DNA of 64,000 nt from Desulforamulus ruminis DSM 2154 (GCF_000215085.1 NC_015589.1:2616120-2680119); one strand, 5' to 3'. Counted from the stretch's first letter, positions 33,457 to 42,027 are shown. Notes: a model not told the origin generated them from the letters alone. Made by a program: numbers and translations.

Positions 33457-34368
33457 TTACTTCTTTTCCGGTGAAGGGGGTGCCGGGCTAATATGAGGTG
33501 CAGACCAGGAGGCTTTTGGTTTGTAGCTCAAGGCCTTTTTAATGGTGTTTTCCATTTCCGAGTTTCTCAGGTTCGGTTCGTTATCCCATAAGATTTTATG
33601 GAAGGCAAAATATTTGCCTACATAGTGGCTCATTTTGGTTTGGGGAATGTAAATCATCACCGCGCCCAACAGCAAAATGTGAATGGTCAGCGCAAAATCC
33701 GCTTGAACCGGTGAGAAAGTCAGCAAGCTTTTGATAATTTCCCGGCCATAGTTAAAACCAGGATCTCCGGACCAGACAACCATACCGGATGCAACCACGG
33801 CAAACAGGAAAAATAAATTAAAATATTCTTGGGGAGTTGTATATTTGACAAAAGTATTGTTTAAGGATCTTTTAAAGAACAGGCAGATGGAACCAAAGGC
33901 CAGTAGGATTGCTCCGGCTCCGCCGGAAATAAGCGTTGCGTAATAAACAAAGCCAGCCCAGGGGTTGCTGCTGATTCCGTCCGCAGTGGTGATAGGAACA
34001 CCGGACAACTCAGTGGCAGCTCCTGCAACTAATAAAATCGCCCATAAACCTAATAAATAAATGCCCAGATGCAGCGCGTAAGAAAACCACCATTGACGTC
34101 TCTGGTTAATAAACAGGTTTTTAATGAAAAGCATCTCTTTAAGCATATCAATAATTTCGCCGGCATGAGAGACTTTCCGGGGTTTATTCCACCATTCCAG
34201 GTCTTCATAATAAGAACCGCCGTAATGCCCCTTTTCCCCGGGTTCTTTGGGAACAGGGTACAGTTCCCAACGGCCGTGCATGGGCATTTTGGCATACTGC
34301 CGTGCTTTATAGAGCGATAACCCTATAAAAGCGAGGATTGAAACATAGATAAATACCGTCAGCAACAA
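33457..34368 (-). CDS. TmcC/HmcE-like cytochrome b subunit (NarI-like membrane protein)
   Basis: A 303-residue membrane protein with six hydrophobic segments (first at residues 2-20, others at about 95-120, 140-165, 185-205 and 220-245). His residues fall within helices (YALHLGIYLLG and LTIHILLLGAVMIY), as expected for b-type heme ligands of the NarI/DsrM/TmcC family. The start is TTG 34368, eight bases after AAGGAGG. It precedes the TmcB-like gene by 30 bases, and the two form an operon. No multiheme cytochrome c gene is present, as in other Gram-positive sulfate reducers. Confidence 0.87.
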   Translation of the reverse strand: MLLTVFIYVSILAFIGLSLYKARQYAKMPMHGRWELYPVPKEPGEKGHYGGSYYEDLEWWNKPRKVSHAGEIIDMLKEMLFIKNLFINQRRQWWFSYALHLGIYLLGLWAILLVAGAATELSGVPITTADGISSNPWAGFVYYATLISGGAGAILLAFGSICLFFKRSLNNTFVKYTTPQEYFNLFFLFAVVASGMVVWSGDPGFNYGREIIKSLLTFSPVQADFALTIHILLLGAVMIYIPQTKMSHYVGKYFAFHKILWDNEPNLRNSEMENTIKKALSYKPKASWSAPHISPAPPSPEKK

Positions 34369-35102
34369 GCAACATACCTCCTTAAATTTCTTTGTTTTGG
34401 TATTAAAGCCAAGGAATTGCCGCTTAGAGGTTCGCTTGCCATGCTTTAAACTCCATGCTTTATCTATTCTATCATTAAGGATAAGAGTTTAAGAAAGAGT
34501 CGTAGCAGGAAGCCCGCAGCCTGTCAAGCATGTCCATTATCGTTATTGCCCGACCAGTCCTTCACTCCTTCCCTTCATTAAAATAATAGCAGCAATTCTT
34601 ATAATTCCATAATTACTCAAGGGTAATTATAGACAACAACGGTAGACGAATCAATATTAAATGGCCGGGTTAAATGACATATTATGTTACCCAAAGGAGA
34701 AAAGCATTTTTATAATTGGTTGTATTATTTTATTAGTAAAAATTTTTACCATTCGTCATTTTAACAATTTACTCATTTAAAAGCTAGTCAATTAACCGGT
34801 ATATTAAAATATGTTTATGATGGCTTAAAGCTAATTCATAACATTAGATTGTCAGAAAAAGCAAAATTCATTTTTTAAAAATTAAAAAAATTTAGCCCTG
34901 GTGTCTTGCTATCCCATATGTTACAAATTTATCAATCTATATAATGATTTCTAAAAATCTATATATTTCCAAATCATTTTTGTATGAATCCTAAAGGAAG
35001 TTATAATATTTTCTTTTGATTTTAAACTATAAATAATTTATTTATAAAAATATTATTGTTTCTATACGATTGAATGGTTTTTAAACACATTTTACACCAT
35101 TT
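34369..35102. other. Long AT-rich intergenic region upstream of the Tmc-like operon
   Basis: No gene is supported in 733 bases; stops are frequent in all frames and the AT content rises steeply from 34600 to 35100. The one clear element is an 8+8 perfect inverted repeat, ATAATTAC (34609-34616) and GTAATTAT (34623-34630) with a six-base spacer, about 240 bases upstream of the TmcC-like start. It may be an operator, possibly for the LysR regulator nearby. The region must also contain the transcription terminator of the methyltransferase gene or be read through. Confidence 0.4.
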
Positions 35103-35756
35103 TTATTTAAATCTCAAATTGCATTTTGTGCTTACGGAAACCCCGTCGCCCAACGGTATAAGAACGGTTTCTAAAAGCGGATGCTCCGTCACTGCTTTTA
35201 GATAGCTCCTTAAGCGGGCCACAGCGGTTTTATTTCTTCTCTTATCAATATCTCCGGAAATAACCATTCCCCTCATGAACACATCTTCAGCCACCAGCAC
35301 CCCTCCTGGTTCCAGGAGATCGACACATTTATCCAGAAATTCCACATATTTTCCCTTGGCTGCATCCAAAAAGATAAAATCATAAGGACCGGTGAGCTGG
35401 TATAGAAGTTCCCTGGCATCACCAAAAATCAATTCAATTTGCTCATGGACTCCGGCTTTTTTAAAATTTTTTTTTGCTGCCTCCGCCCGGGGTCCGTTGA
35501 TTTCCATGGTTGTAATTCGCCCGCCCCGTGGCAAAACCGCTTTGGACAACCACAGGGTTGAATAACCAATGGCGGTACCAACCTCCAAGACCCGAACACT
35601 GCCCTTGGTCATAGCCAACCAGTAGAGTAAATGCCCTACCTCCGGTTCAACAATGGGCACCATCTTTTCCCGGGCTTCCTGCTCCATATTTAAAAATAAT
35701 TCTTCCCTTTCCGGTAAAATGGTTCGGATATAATCACGAACCTTATCCTGGACCAC
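35103..35756 (-). CDS. SAM-dependent O-methyltransferase (YrrM/TrmR-like, family 3)
   Basis: A 217-residue class I methyltransferase: the SAM motif VLEVGTAIGYSTLWLS, the acidic ITTMEIN, the family stretch PYDFIFLDAAKGKYVEFLDK and a C-terminal IPLGDGVSVSTK. In Bacillus the related protein YrrM (TrmR) methylates tRNA hydroxyuridine, and this is one possible role. The open frame extends to ATG 35834, but the alignment with YrrM starts near VVQDKVRDYI. GGTGGG lies just before GTG 35756, and TATAAT lies within the extension (35805-35810), so I prefer 35756. It is divergent from the LysR gene. Confidence 0.85.
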   Translation of the reverse strand: MVQDKVRDYIRTILPEREELFLNMEQEAREKMVPIVEPEVGHLLYWLAMTKGSVRVLEVGTAIGYSTLWLSKAVLPRGGRITTMEINGPRAEAAKKNFKKAGVHEQIELIFGDARELLYQLTGPYDFIFLDAAKGKYVEFLDKCVDLLEPGGVLVAEDVFMRGMVISGDIDKRRNKTAVARLRSYLKAVTEHPLLETVLIPLGDGVSVSTKCNLRFK

Positions 35757-35876
35757 AAATCCCACCAGCACCTGCCGCCTTACCCTATTAGTTCTTATCC
35801 TCATTATATACCAATTTATGACTTTAAAAAACATTCCCTGCCGGTTATTCCCGCTTTTGTTTTAAATACCTTTCTT

Positions 35877-35898
35877 TTGTCAGCAATCTGTCAGACAA
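35877..35898. promoter_or_regulatory. Candidate LysR-type operator between the methyltransferase and lysR genes
   Basis: TTGTC (35877-35881) and GACAA (35894-35898) form an inverted repeat. Within it TGTCAG occurs twice as a direct repeat, the second inside the palindrome TGTCAGACA (35889-35897). It lies in the divergent promoter region, where LysR-type regulators usually bind. Confidence 0.4.
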
Positions 35899-35966
35899 AA
35901 ACCGGTTATATCCTTTAAAATCTGTAAATATTAAAGTCACTTTCTACTGGCGGGTGAGTTTTATTT

Positions 35967-36863
35967 ATGAATCTAATGTATTTAAAAATATTTAAGACCC
36001 TGGCTGAAACGGAAAATATGGCCAAAGCCATAAAATTGCTGGAGTTATCTCAACCCACCATAAACCATAATATTTATCTGCTGGAACAGCATTATGGCGC
36101 TAAATTATTTGACCGTTCCAGTAAAAAATTAAAATTAACCCGCTTTGGGGAAGTCTTGATGGGTTACGTCACTGAAATATTAACCTTACTGGAGCGCTCG
36201 GAACAACACATTGCCACTCTGGTGGGTGAAATACACGGAGATTTATTTTTAGGAGCCAGCCATACCATTGCGGAAAATGTACTGCCTAAAATGATGGCCA
36301 TGTTTAATCACGATTACCCGGGAGTAAACATCCACCTGGAGGTAACCAACACCCGGCATATTGTGGATCACATTTTAGATGAGAAGCTGGAACTGGGATT
36401 AATTGAGGGGCCTGTAAAAAATGAAAATGTAATCGGGAAGTCCTTTATGAAAGACGAATTGGTGGTTGTGCTTCCCTACAGTCATCCTCTGTCCATTAAA
36501 AAGAATTTAACCCTGAAGGAATTGTCCTCTCTGCCCTTTGTATTAAGAGAACCGGGTTCCGGAACCAGGGTTGTGATGGAAGATAGCTTGAAATCAGCCG
36601 GGTTAGATCCTTCGGAACTGAATACGGTCATGGAAATGGGAAATACCCAGGCGGTCATTGGCGCGGTGGAAGCCGGACTGGGCGCCAGTATTTTATCGGC
36701 CCTGGCTGTGAGCAAAGAGATTCAGCTAAAAACGGTAAAAGTCTGCAAAATAGCCAATGTAACCATTGTGCGGAATTTTTCATTGATCTTCAAGAAAGAT
36801 CGCAACCTCTCCCCTCCGTGTGAAACCTTTCTTTCCTTTATTCATGCCCAGGAGACGGAATAA
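35967..36863 (+). CDS. LysR family transcriptional regulator
   Basis: A 298-residue regulator: an N-terminal winged helix-turn-helix (MYLKIFKTLAETENMAKAIK then LLELSQPTINHNIYLLEQ, residues 4-40) and a C-terminal periplasmic-binding-protein-like effector domain (GDLFLGASHTIAENVLPKMM through VIGAVEAGLGASIL). It resembles the CysL/YwfK group. LysR proteins commonly regulate the divergent gene, here the O-methyltransferase. Control of the hydrogenase operon 500 bases downstream is also possible. The effector is unknown. Confidence 0.93.
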   Translation: MNLMYLKIFKTLAETENMAKAIKLLELSQPTINHNIYLLEQHYGAKLFDRSSKKLKLTRFGEVLMGYVTEILTLLERSEQHIATLVGEIHGDLFLGASHTIAENVLPKMMAMFNHDYPGVNIHLEVTNTRHIVDHILDEKLELGLIEGPVKNENVIGKSFMKDELVVVLPYSHPLSIKKNLTLKELSSLPFVLREPGSGTRVVMEDSLKSAGLDPSELNTVMEMGNTQAVIGAVEAGLGASILSALAVSKEIQLKTVKVCKIANVTIVRNFSLIFKKDRNLSPPCETFLSFIHAQETE

Positions 36864-36932
36864 ACTATTGAATAATCCGCAGAAAAGGGCCAATCACGTT
36901 ATGCCGTTCCTAGGATGGCCAATAAGAAAATT

Positions 36933-36972
36933 AATCTACCCAAAAGGACTGCCTCTAACTCTTGGGTAGATT
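36933..36972 (+). terminator. Intrinsic terminator of the LysR gene
   Basis: AATCTACCCAA pairs with TTGGGTAGATT across an 18-base loop, followed by TTTTATTTTTCC. It ends lysR transcription and separates it from the hydrogenase operon. Confidence 0.85.
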
Positions 36973-37206
36973 TTTTATTTTTCCTTATGATTAAGGCCTG
37001 TCAATTAAAACAAGGTGATCCGGAAGGGGTTGTCTTTCACATTTTATTGCTGCCTTTATAAGCATAAAATACGATTGAAAAAAATGTTCAAAAAATTTCA
37101 ATTAGTGAAGGAATTACTAATATTCCGAAGAATAACTAATTGATGATTGTATTCTTTTTCTCAAACAACACATTTATCCTAATCACCGGGCTTACTAAAG
37201 TGACTT

Positions 37207-37283
37207 CATGGCAAAGGTGCGGAAGGAACTTACATGCTTGGGCCAGCCATGTGTTTTCCGCACAGCCTGGCCTATTTTTGTTT
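37207..37283 (+). promoter_or_regulatory. Structured 5' leader (possible riboswitch/attenuator) of the hydrogenase operon
   Basis: Three interleaved pairings are possible. GTGCGGAA (37217-37224) pairs with TTCCGCAC (37256-37263). GGCCAG (37241-37246), inside that loop, pairs with CTGGCC (37267-37272) and, with TGTG/CACA stacking inside, forms an intrinsic terminator followed by TATTTTTGTTTC. CATGGC (37207-37212) pairs with GCCATG (37246-37251). The first two are either mutually exclusive (antiterminator versus terminator) or an H-type pseudoknot. I do not recognise a known riboswitch class. Confidence 0.55.
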
Positions 37284-37368
37284 CTTCTTTAATACATATA
37301 AATAAAAAAGATTTTAAATTTTGCCTTATTTTTATTTTTTCCATAAAAAACACAAAGGAGGAAAGTTC

Positions 37369-38934
37369 ATGGAAAACCGCACGACAACGCCAAAACCCGT
37401 AACCCGGCGTGGTTTCCTCAAGATGCTTGGGGGAGTCGGATTAGCCGGTGTGGCCGCAACCATTACCGGCTGCAGTACGGATCAAGCCGGAGGCAAAGGA
37501 TGGCTGCCCCAGCAGTATCAGGTAGCCAGTTCCTGGCCCGTACAAGTGAAGGGCCGCATTCCTATTGATCCCAACAATCCTTCCATCACCCGGGATGATC
37601 AAAAATGCATCCTCTGCGGCCAATGCATTGAGGCCTGTGAAAGGATCCAAACGGTTTATGGCTATTATGAGACTCCCATTAAAGACGACATCACCTGTGT
37701 AAACTGCGGCCAGTGCACACTGTGGTGCCCCACTGCGGCCATCACTGAAGTGGACGATATTGATAAGGTGGTCAAAGCCCTGGAGGACGAAAATGTACAC
37801 GTAGTGGTACAAACCGCCCCGGCCACCCGGGTTGCCCTGGGTGAGGAGTTTGGTATGCCGGCAGGCAGCATTGTAGAGGGCAAACAGGTTGCCGCCCTTA
37901 AAAAACTAGGCTTTGATGGGGTTTTTGATACTAATTTTTCTGCAGATCTGACCATTATGGAAGAAGGCACCGAGCTGGTCAAACGGGTAACCGGCGAGTT
38001 AGATCATCCTCTGCCCCAGTTTACCTCCTGCAGCCCCGGCTGGGTTAAATTCTGTGAATATTTTTACCCGGACCTGCTGGGACACATGTCTTCAGCCAAG
38101 TCTCCCCAGCAAATGCTGGGCGCGGTGGTTAAGACGTATTATGCCGAGCAAAAGGGGCTTGACCCGGAAAAGATTGTTTCTGTTTCCATCATGCCGTGTA
38201 CGGCCAAGAAGTATGAATGTCAGCGCCCGGAAATGAACGATGCCGGCCATAAAATCGGCAAGCCCCAGATCAGGGACGTTGATATTGTATTAACCACCCG
38301 CGAATTGGCCCGGTTAATTAAGTCCAAAGGCATCGACCTGACCAAGCTGGAAGACGCTCAATATGATTCCATCCTGGGCGAAGGCACCGGAGCCGCGGTT
38401 ATCTTCGGCACCACCGGCGGCGTCATGGAAGCGGCCGTCCGCTCCGCCTACTTCCTGATTACCAAGCAAAATCCTCCGGACGCGTTATTGAACCTGACTC
38501 CCGTTCGAGGCTTGAATGGCGTTAAAGAGGCTTCCCTGGAAATTCCCGGCGTGGGTCAGGTCAATGTAGCCATTTGTTCCGGCCTTAGCAATGCCCGTAA
38601 AATTCTGGATCAACTGCGGGTCGATTTGAAACAGGGCAATCCACCCCGTTATCATTTTATTGAGTTTATGAGCTGTCCTGGCGGCTGCATCGGCGGCGGC
38701 GGTCAACCCCGAACATCATTGCCTCCCTCTGACCAGGTACGCCAAGCCCGTCTAAACAGCCTGTACACCATGGACGCCAAAATGTACAAAAAGCGCCTGA
38801 GCCATGAAAATAGCGAGGTTCTGCAGTTGTATAAGAATTACCTGGAGCAGCCTATGAGCCATTTGGCCGAAGAACTGCTGCACACCGAGTATACCGATCG
38901 CGGCGATACCCTAACCGTTAAAAAGCAAGTTTAA
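37369..38934 (+). CDS. hydA: Tat-exported group A [FeFe]-hydrogenase, catalytic subunit
   Basis: A 521-residue H2-activating enzyme. A twin-arginine signal (VTRRGFLKMLGGVGLAGVAA) ends in ITGC, a lipobox-like site (Cys35), so export through Tat and lipid anchoring are likely. Two ferredoxin-type clusters follow (Cys 80/83/86/90 and 110/113/116/120). H-cluster motifs are TSCSPGW (219-225), MPCTAKKYE and EFMSCPGGCIGGGGQP. The C-terminal 60 residues (NSLYTMDAKMYKKRLSHENS) correspond to the small subunit, fused here. The usual TSCC pair is TSCS. It heads an operon with HybA- and HybB-like genes. I chose ATG 37369 with AGGAGG over the frame opening at 37321. Confidence 0.95.
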   Translation: MENRTTTPKPVTRRGFLKMLGGVGLAGVAATITGCSTDQAGGKGWLPQQYQVASSWPVQVKGRIPIDPNNPSITRDDQKCILCGQCIEACERIQTVYGYYETPIKDDITCVNCGQCTLWCPTAAITEVDDIDKVVKALEDENVHVVVQTAPATRVALGEEFGMPAGSIVEGKQVAALKKLGFDGVFDTNFSADLTIMEEGTELVKRVTGELDHPLPQFTSCSPGWVKFCEYFYPDLLGHMSSAKSPQQMLGAVVKTYYAEQKGLDPEKIVSVSIMPCTAKKYECQRPEMNDAGHKIGKPQIRDVDIVLTTRELARLIKSKGIDLTKLEDAQYDSILGEGTGAAVIFGTTGGVMEAAVRSAYFLITKQNPPDALLNLTPVRGLNGVKEASLEIPGVGQVNVAICSGLSNARKILDQLRVDLKQGNPPRYHFIEFMSCPGGCIGGGGQPRTSLPPSDQVRQARLNSLYTMDAKMYKKRLSHENSEVLQLYKNYLEQPMSHLAEELLHTEYTDRGDTLTVKKQV

Positions 38935-38951
38935 TTTCGGAGGTGAAATAA

Positions 38952-39737
38952 ATGGCAAAAGGTGTATTGGTTGATCTTACCAAGTGTGTGGGCTGCGGCA
39001 GTTGTACAGTAGCCTGCAAACTCTGGAACGATTTAGAATACGATGACAAAAACCCTACCCTTGGCGATAAAGCCAAGTTATCGGACAAAAACTGGACGGT
39101 GGTTCATTTTAATCAAGTGGCTTCTCAGGAGGGTAAACCCGTCTGGCGTTTTGTAAAACAGCAGTGCCTGCACTGTCAGGAACCTGCCTGCGCCTCAGCT
39201 TGTTTTGCCAAGGCCTTGCAAAAAACTCCCGAGGGCCCGGTGGTCTATTATCCTCATTTGTGCGTTGGCTGCCGTTACTGCATGATTGCCTGTCCCTTTA
39301 ACATTCCCAAATATGAATGGGAGAAAACCTTCCCCCTGGTCTCTAAATGCCAGATGTGCTCTACCAAGGTGGCCAAGGGTGAAGCCCCTGCCTGCGTTTC
39401 CGTCTGCCCTGCCGGCGTGTTTACCTTTGGTGAGCGGGATGAAATGCTTAAAGCCGCAAAGTCTGCTATTATTCAAGATAATAGATATATAAAAGAAGTC
39501 TATGGGGAAAACCAGGCTGGAGGCACTTCTTGGCTGTATATCTCTGATGTTCCCTTCGCCACACTGGGCTTTAACGTAAATCTGGGCACTATCCCTCTGC
39601 CTACCTATTCTCATAACTTCTTGAAGTACACACCCATTGTAGCCGTCAGTTGGGGTGTCATTTTAACCGGACTTTATCATTACACCAAACGACGTAATGA
39701 AATAGCCAAAGACTCAAATAAAAACGTTAAACTATAA
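38952..39737 (+). CDS. Four-cluster ferredoxin subunit (HybA/HmcB-like) with C-terminal anchor
   Basis: A 261-residue electron-transfer subunit. Four [4Fe-4S] motifs occur in the DmsB/HybA order: CVGCGSCTVAC, CLHCQEPACASAC, CVGCRYCMIAC and CQMCSTKVAKGEAPACVSVC. One hydrophobic helix near the C-terminus (TPIVAVSWGVILTGLYHY) anchors it. No signal peptide is present, so it would be exported as a complex with the Tat-bearing HydA. Alternatively the ferredoxin domain faces the other side. It should carry electrons from HydA to the HybB-like quinone-reactive subunit. The RBS GGAGGTG lies 17 bases after hydA. Confidence 0.93.
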   Translation: MAKGVLVDLTKCVGCGSCTVACKLWNDLEYDDKNPTLGDKAKLSDKNWTVVHFNQVASQEGKPVWRFVKQQCLHCQEPACASACFAKALQKTPEGPVVYYPHLCVGCRYCMIACPFNIPKYEWEKTFPLVSKCQMCSTKVAKGEAPACVSVCPAGVFTFGERDEMLKAAKSAIIQDNRYIKEVYGENQAGGTSWLYISDVPFATLGFNVNLGTIPLPTYSHNFLKYTPIVAVSWGVILTGLYHYTKRRNEIAKDSNKNVKL

Positions 39738-39786
39738 TTGGATCTTCTCTTTGATACCTATTAAAAAACCTATAGGGGGGAACGCA

Positions 39787-40917
39787 ATGGCCAATCAAGG
39801 TTGGAGTTTTAAACTAACTCCCATAAGAAAATTATTGATTCTTTTGGCCGCACTGGCAGTGGCTATCTCCATTTTCCGTCTGGCCACCGGCCTGGGCCTG
39901 GTTACTAATTTAAATGACGAGTGGCCCTGGGGTTTGTGGATCGGCTTTGACGTCCTGACCGGCGTTGCTTTGGCCGGCGGCGGCTATTTTACCGCAATTA
40001 TTGTTCATGTATTACACCGGGACCATTTCCATGCCATCGCTCGCAGCGCCATGCTGACTTCACTGCTGGGCTACCTGCTGGTCATGGCCGGTCTGTTCCT
40101 GGATATCGGCCAGTGGTTCAATTTCTGGCGTCCCTTTGTATCCTGGGGACACACTTCGGTACTTTTTGAAGTTTTCTGGTGCGTATCCTGCTATACCACC
40201 ATCCAAGTGCTGGAGTTTGGAGAAATCTTCACCGAGCGGGTCGGCATCAAATGGAATAATCTCTTTAGAAAAGCCATGCCGGTACTGCTCATTGTGGGAA
40301 TTATCTTCCCCACCCTGCACCAGTCTTCCCTGGGGGGTCTCTATCTCATTGCTGTCGACAAATTGTACCCCCTCTGGTGGTCTACGCTGATTCCTTATTT
40401 CTTCCTGATTTCGTCCTTCTTTGTGGGTCCGGCCATGATTGCTGTGGAAACAACCCTGGCGGGCAATGCCTATAAGCATAAGGTACCCATTGATGTTATC
40501 CGGGGACTGGCCAGAATTGGCGGGTATTTCATGATCCTCTATTTAATTCTGAAGATCTTCGATTTATCCAACCGCAATGTATGGAATCTGGTCTTTGCCG
40601 GAAACCTGGAAGGCAACCTGTTCCTGCTTGAACTGGTGGCAGGGGTTATCATCCCCATCATCATTGTTTTCAGCAGTATGAGCGCCTCCCGTTCCGGCCT
40701 CTTCATCTATGGTTTACTGGTCAGCGGCGGCTTGATCTTAAACCGTATGAATGTTGTGTTCACCGGCATGTCCGGCGCCTCCGGCGGCTCCTACTTCCCC
40801 TCTGTGTGGGAATGGTTTGTAAGCATCGGCCTGGTCTCCATCGGTGTCTTGGCTTACTGCTTCATTGTGGAAAACTTTAAGATTCTTGACCACGACGATC
40901 AGCACAAAACCGCTTAA
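39787..40917 (+). CDS. hybB: NrfD/HybB-like quinone-reactive membrane subunit
   Basis: A 376-residue membrane protein with about ten hydrophobic helices and HybB/NrfD family features: NDEWPWGLWIGFDVLTGVAL, GLFLDIGQWFNFWRPF, LHQSSLGGLYL, and RMNVVFTGMSGASGGSYFPS near the end. It passes electrons between the exported iron-sulfur subunits and the menaquinone pool, and may conserve energy. The frame opens at 39751; ATG 39787 with the GGGGGG tract before it is the start. It is the last gene of the hydA-hybA-hybB operon; repeat copy 3 follows directly. Confidence 0.93.
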   Translation: MANQGWSFKLTPIRKLLILLAALAVAISIFRLATGLGLVTNLNDEWPWGLWIGFDVLTGVALAGGGYFTAIIVHVLHRDHFHAIARSAMLTSLLGYLLVMAGLFLDIGQWFNFWRPFVSWGHTSVLFEVFWCVSCYTTIQVLEFGEIFTERVGIKWNNLFRKAMPVLLIVGIIFPTLHQSSLGGLYLIAVDKLYPLWWSTLIPYFFLISSFFVGPAMIAVETTLAGNAYKHKVPIDVIRGLARIGGYFMILYLILKIFDLSNRNVWNLVFAGNLEGNLFLLELVAGVIIPIIIVFSSMSASRSGLFIYGLLVSGGLILNRMNVVFTGMSGASGGSYFPSVWEWFVSIGLVSIGVLAYCFIVENFKILDHDDQHKTA

Positions 40918-40938
40918 TCTTTAAGAAATACAAGGAGG

Positions 40939-41100
40939 GTTGCTGCAAAAAAACCGGATGGTTGGATTGCGCGCCCTTCATTTCCCAAAAATAAAAAATA
41001 GAACGCGGATTTTGCGGATTTCCACGGATTCTCGCGGATTTTATAAATTTTTAATAAAATCCGCGGAAATCCGTATTATCCGTTCAATCCGTGTTCTATT
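40939..41100. repeat. Dispersed GGATT inverted repeat, copy 3
   Basis: Arms AATAGAACGCGGATTTTGCG and CAATCCGTGTTCTATT enclose further GGATT/AATCC units around TATAAATTTTTAATA. The outer arms pair almost perfectly. About 58 bases to the left (TTGCTGCAAAAAAACCGGAT then GGTTG) match the left flank of copy 4, so the mobile or duplicated unit is probably 160 bases or more. It sits between the convergent hybB and YkgJ genes. Confidence 0.9.
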
Positions 41101-41187
41101 GCTTATTCGTCCGTTTTTCGCCGCCCGGTTATCTGCTGTCTTCCGTTGCGATGCAAAGCCCTTTTGTCCTCTCTCCGAAAGTCTTAT

Positions 41188-42027
41188 TTACTCCTTACCC
41201 GTAATAAGCACTACTTTCATTCGATCCATTAAACTTCCACCGGGCATGGCTGGGGAATCGTCGCTCTCCTTTTGTCGGGCACAGGGTCCGTAGCCAAATT
41301 CGGCGGCAATATCTGTCAAGATCACTTTTAAAGCCTTCATCCGCCGGCGGTAAAACTCCTCATGGTCAACTTCCTGTTCGCTAATACTCAGCTTTTGACG
41401 CAACAGATCCGGCCCGTAAAGCAGGGGCATGAGCATCTGGGCAATGTTTCTGTTCATCCACCTGGGACTGTCCAGTTGTTTGGTGGCGTAGTCAATGACT
41501 TCCAGATATAAGTCCGACAATTCATAAAATTTCTGGCACTGGGCATCTTCAAACCATTTTTTAACGGTCCAGGGTTGATCACAGTTATGCCCCAGACAGA
41601 AGTCCATTTTTTCAATCATAAAAATTTTGTCCCTTTTGGTGCCTTTCTCCTCAAAGCGAACAGCCCGTCCGATGGGATAGGTTCTACAGTTTCGGGACCG
41701 CACAGGATAAATTTCACAGCGCCCGCCCGGCAGCATAAAGATGCAGGGGCCATCTTCAGCATGTTTTAAGCGCACATAGGGCCATTTTAATCCCTGACCA
41801 AAATCATATTTACAGTATTCCGCAACAAACTCACGACCTGAAATGCCTAAATGCCTGGCCATGATTTCCACATCCCAGGGGTCCAGTAGGATGGTTATGG
41901 TGTTACAGCACCGTCCCATGCACTGGTCCTTGCACGCAAAGGTAAACTCATGATCTAAGGAGATTCCCGGCAAAGAACCGTCATCCAGTTTTTGCATCAA
42001 CTGCTGTTTATAATTGTGAAGCGTCAT
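41188..42027 (-). CDS. YkgJ family cysteine cluster protein
   Basis: A 279-residue protein with the zinc- or iron-chelating YkgJ pattern: CKDQCMGRCC near residue 33, then GPCIFMLPGGRCEIYPVRSR followed by NCRTYP near 95-118. An additional CLGHNC follows. The family is of unknown function and is thought to bind a metal through the CxxxCxxxCC and CxxY..RPxxCRxYP motifs. The start chosen is ATG 42027, after AAGGGGAG; the frame extends 16 codons further. It converges on the hydrogenase operon, with repeat copy 3 in between. Confidence 0.88.
   Translation of the reverse strand: MTLHNYKQQLMQKLDDGSLPGISLDHEFTFACKDQCMGRCCNTITILLDPWDVEIMARHLGISGREFVAEYCKYDFGQGLKWPYVRLKHAEDGPCIFMLPGGRCEIYPVRSRNCRTYPIGRAVRFEEKGTKRDKIFMIEKMDFCLGHNCDQPWTVKKWFEDAQCQKFYELSDLYLEVIDYATKQLDSPRWMNRNIAQMLMPLLYGPDLLRQKLSISEQEVDHEEFYRRRMKALKVILTDIAAEFGYGPCARQKESDDSPAMPGGSLMDRMKVVLITGKE

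Larger units (their letters stand above)
36864..37368 (+). promoter_or_regulatory. Regulatory and leader region of the exported hydrogenase operon
   Basis: No gene is seen in 504 bases. After the LysR terminator come three ATTAGT/ACTAAT half-sites (37101-37106, 37116-37121, 37135-37140). The outer two extend to a perfect CAATTAGT...ACTAATTG inverted repeat, which suggests a regulator binding cluster. Next comes the structured leader element at 37207-37283, described separately. The hydrogenase RBS AAAGGAGGAAAG is at 37355-37365. Confidence 0.5.

Noticed and set aside
40940-41293. Open frame of 117 codons after hybB
   Set aside because: It is built largely from repeat copy 3 and the antisense of the YkgJ gene, without RBS. 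The protein-like pattern reflects the GGATT periodicity.
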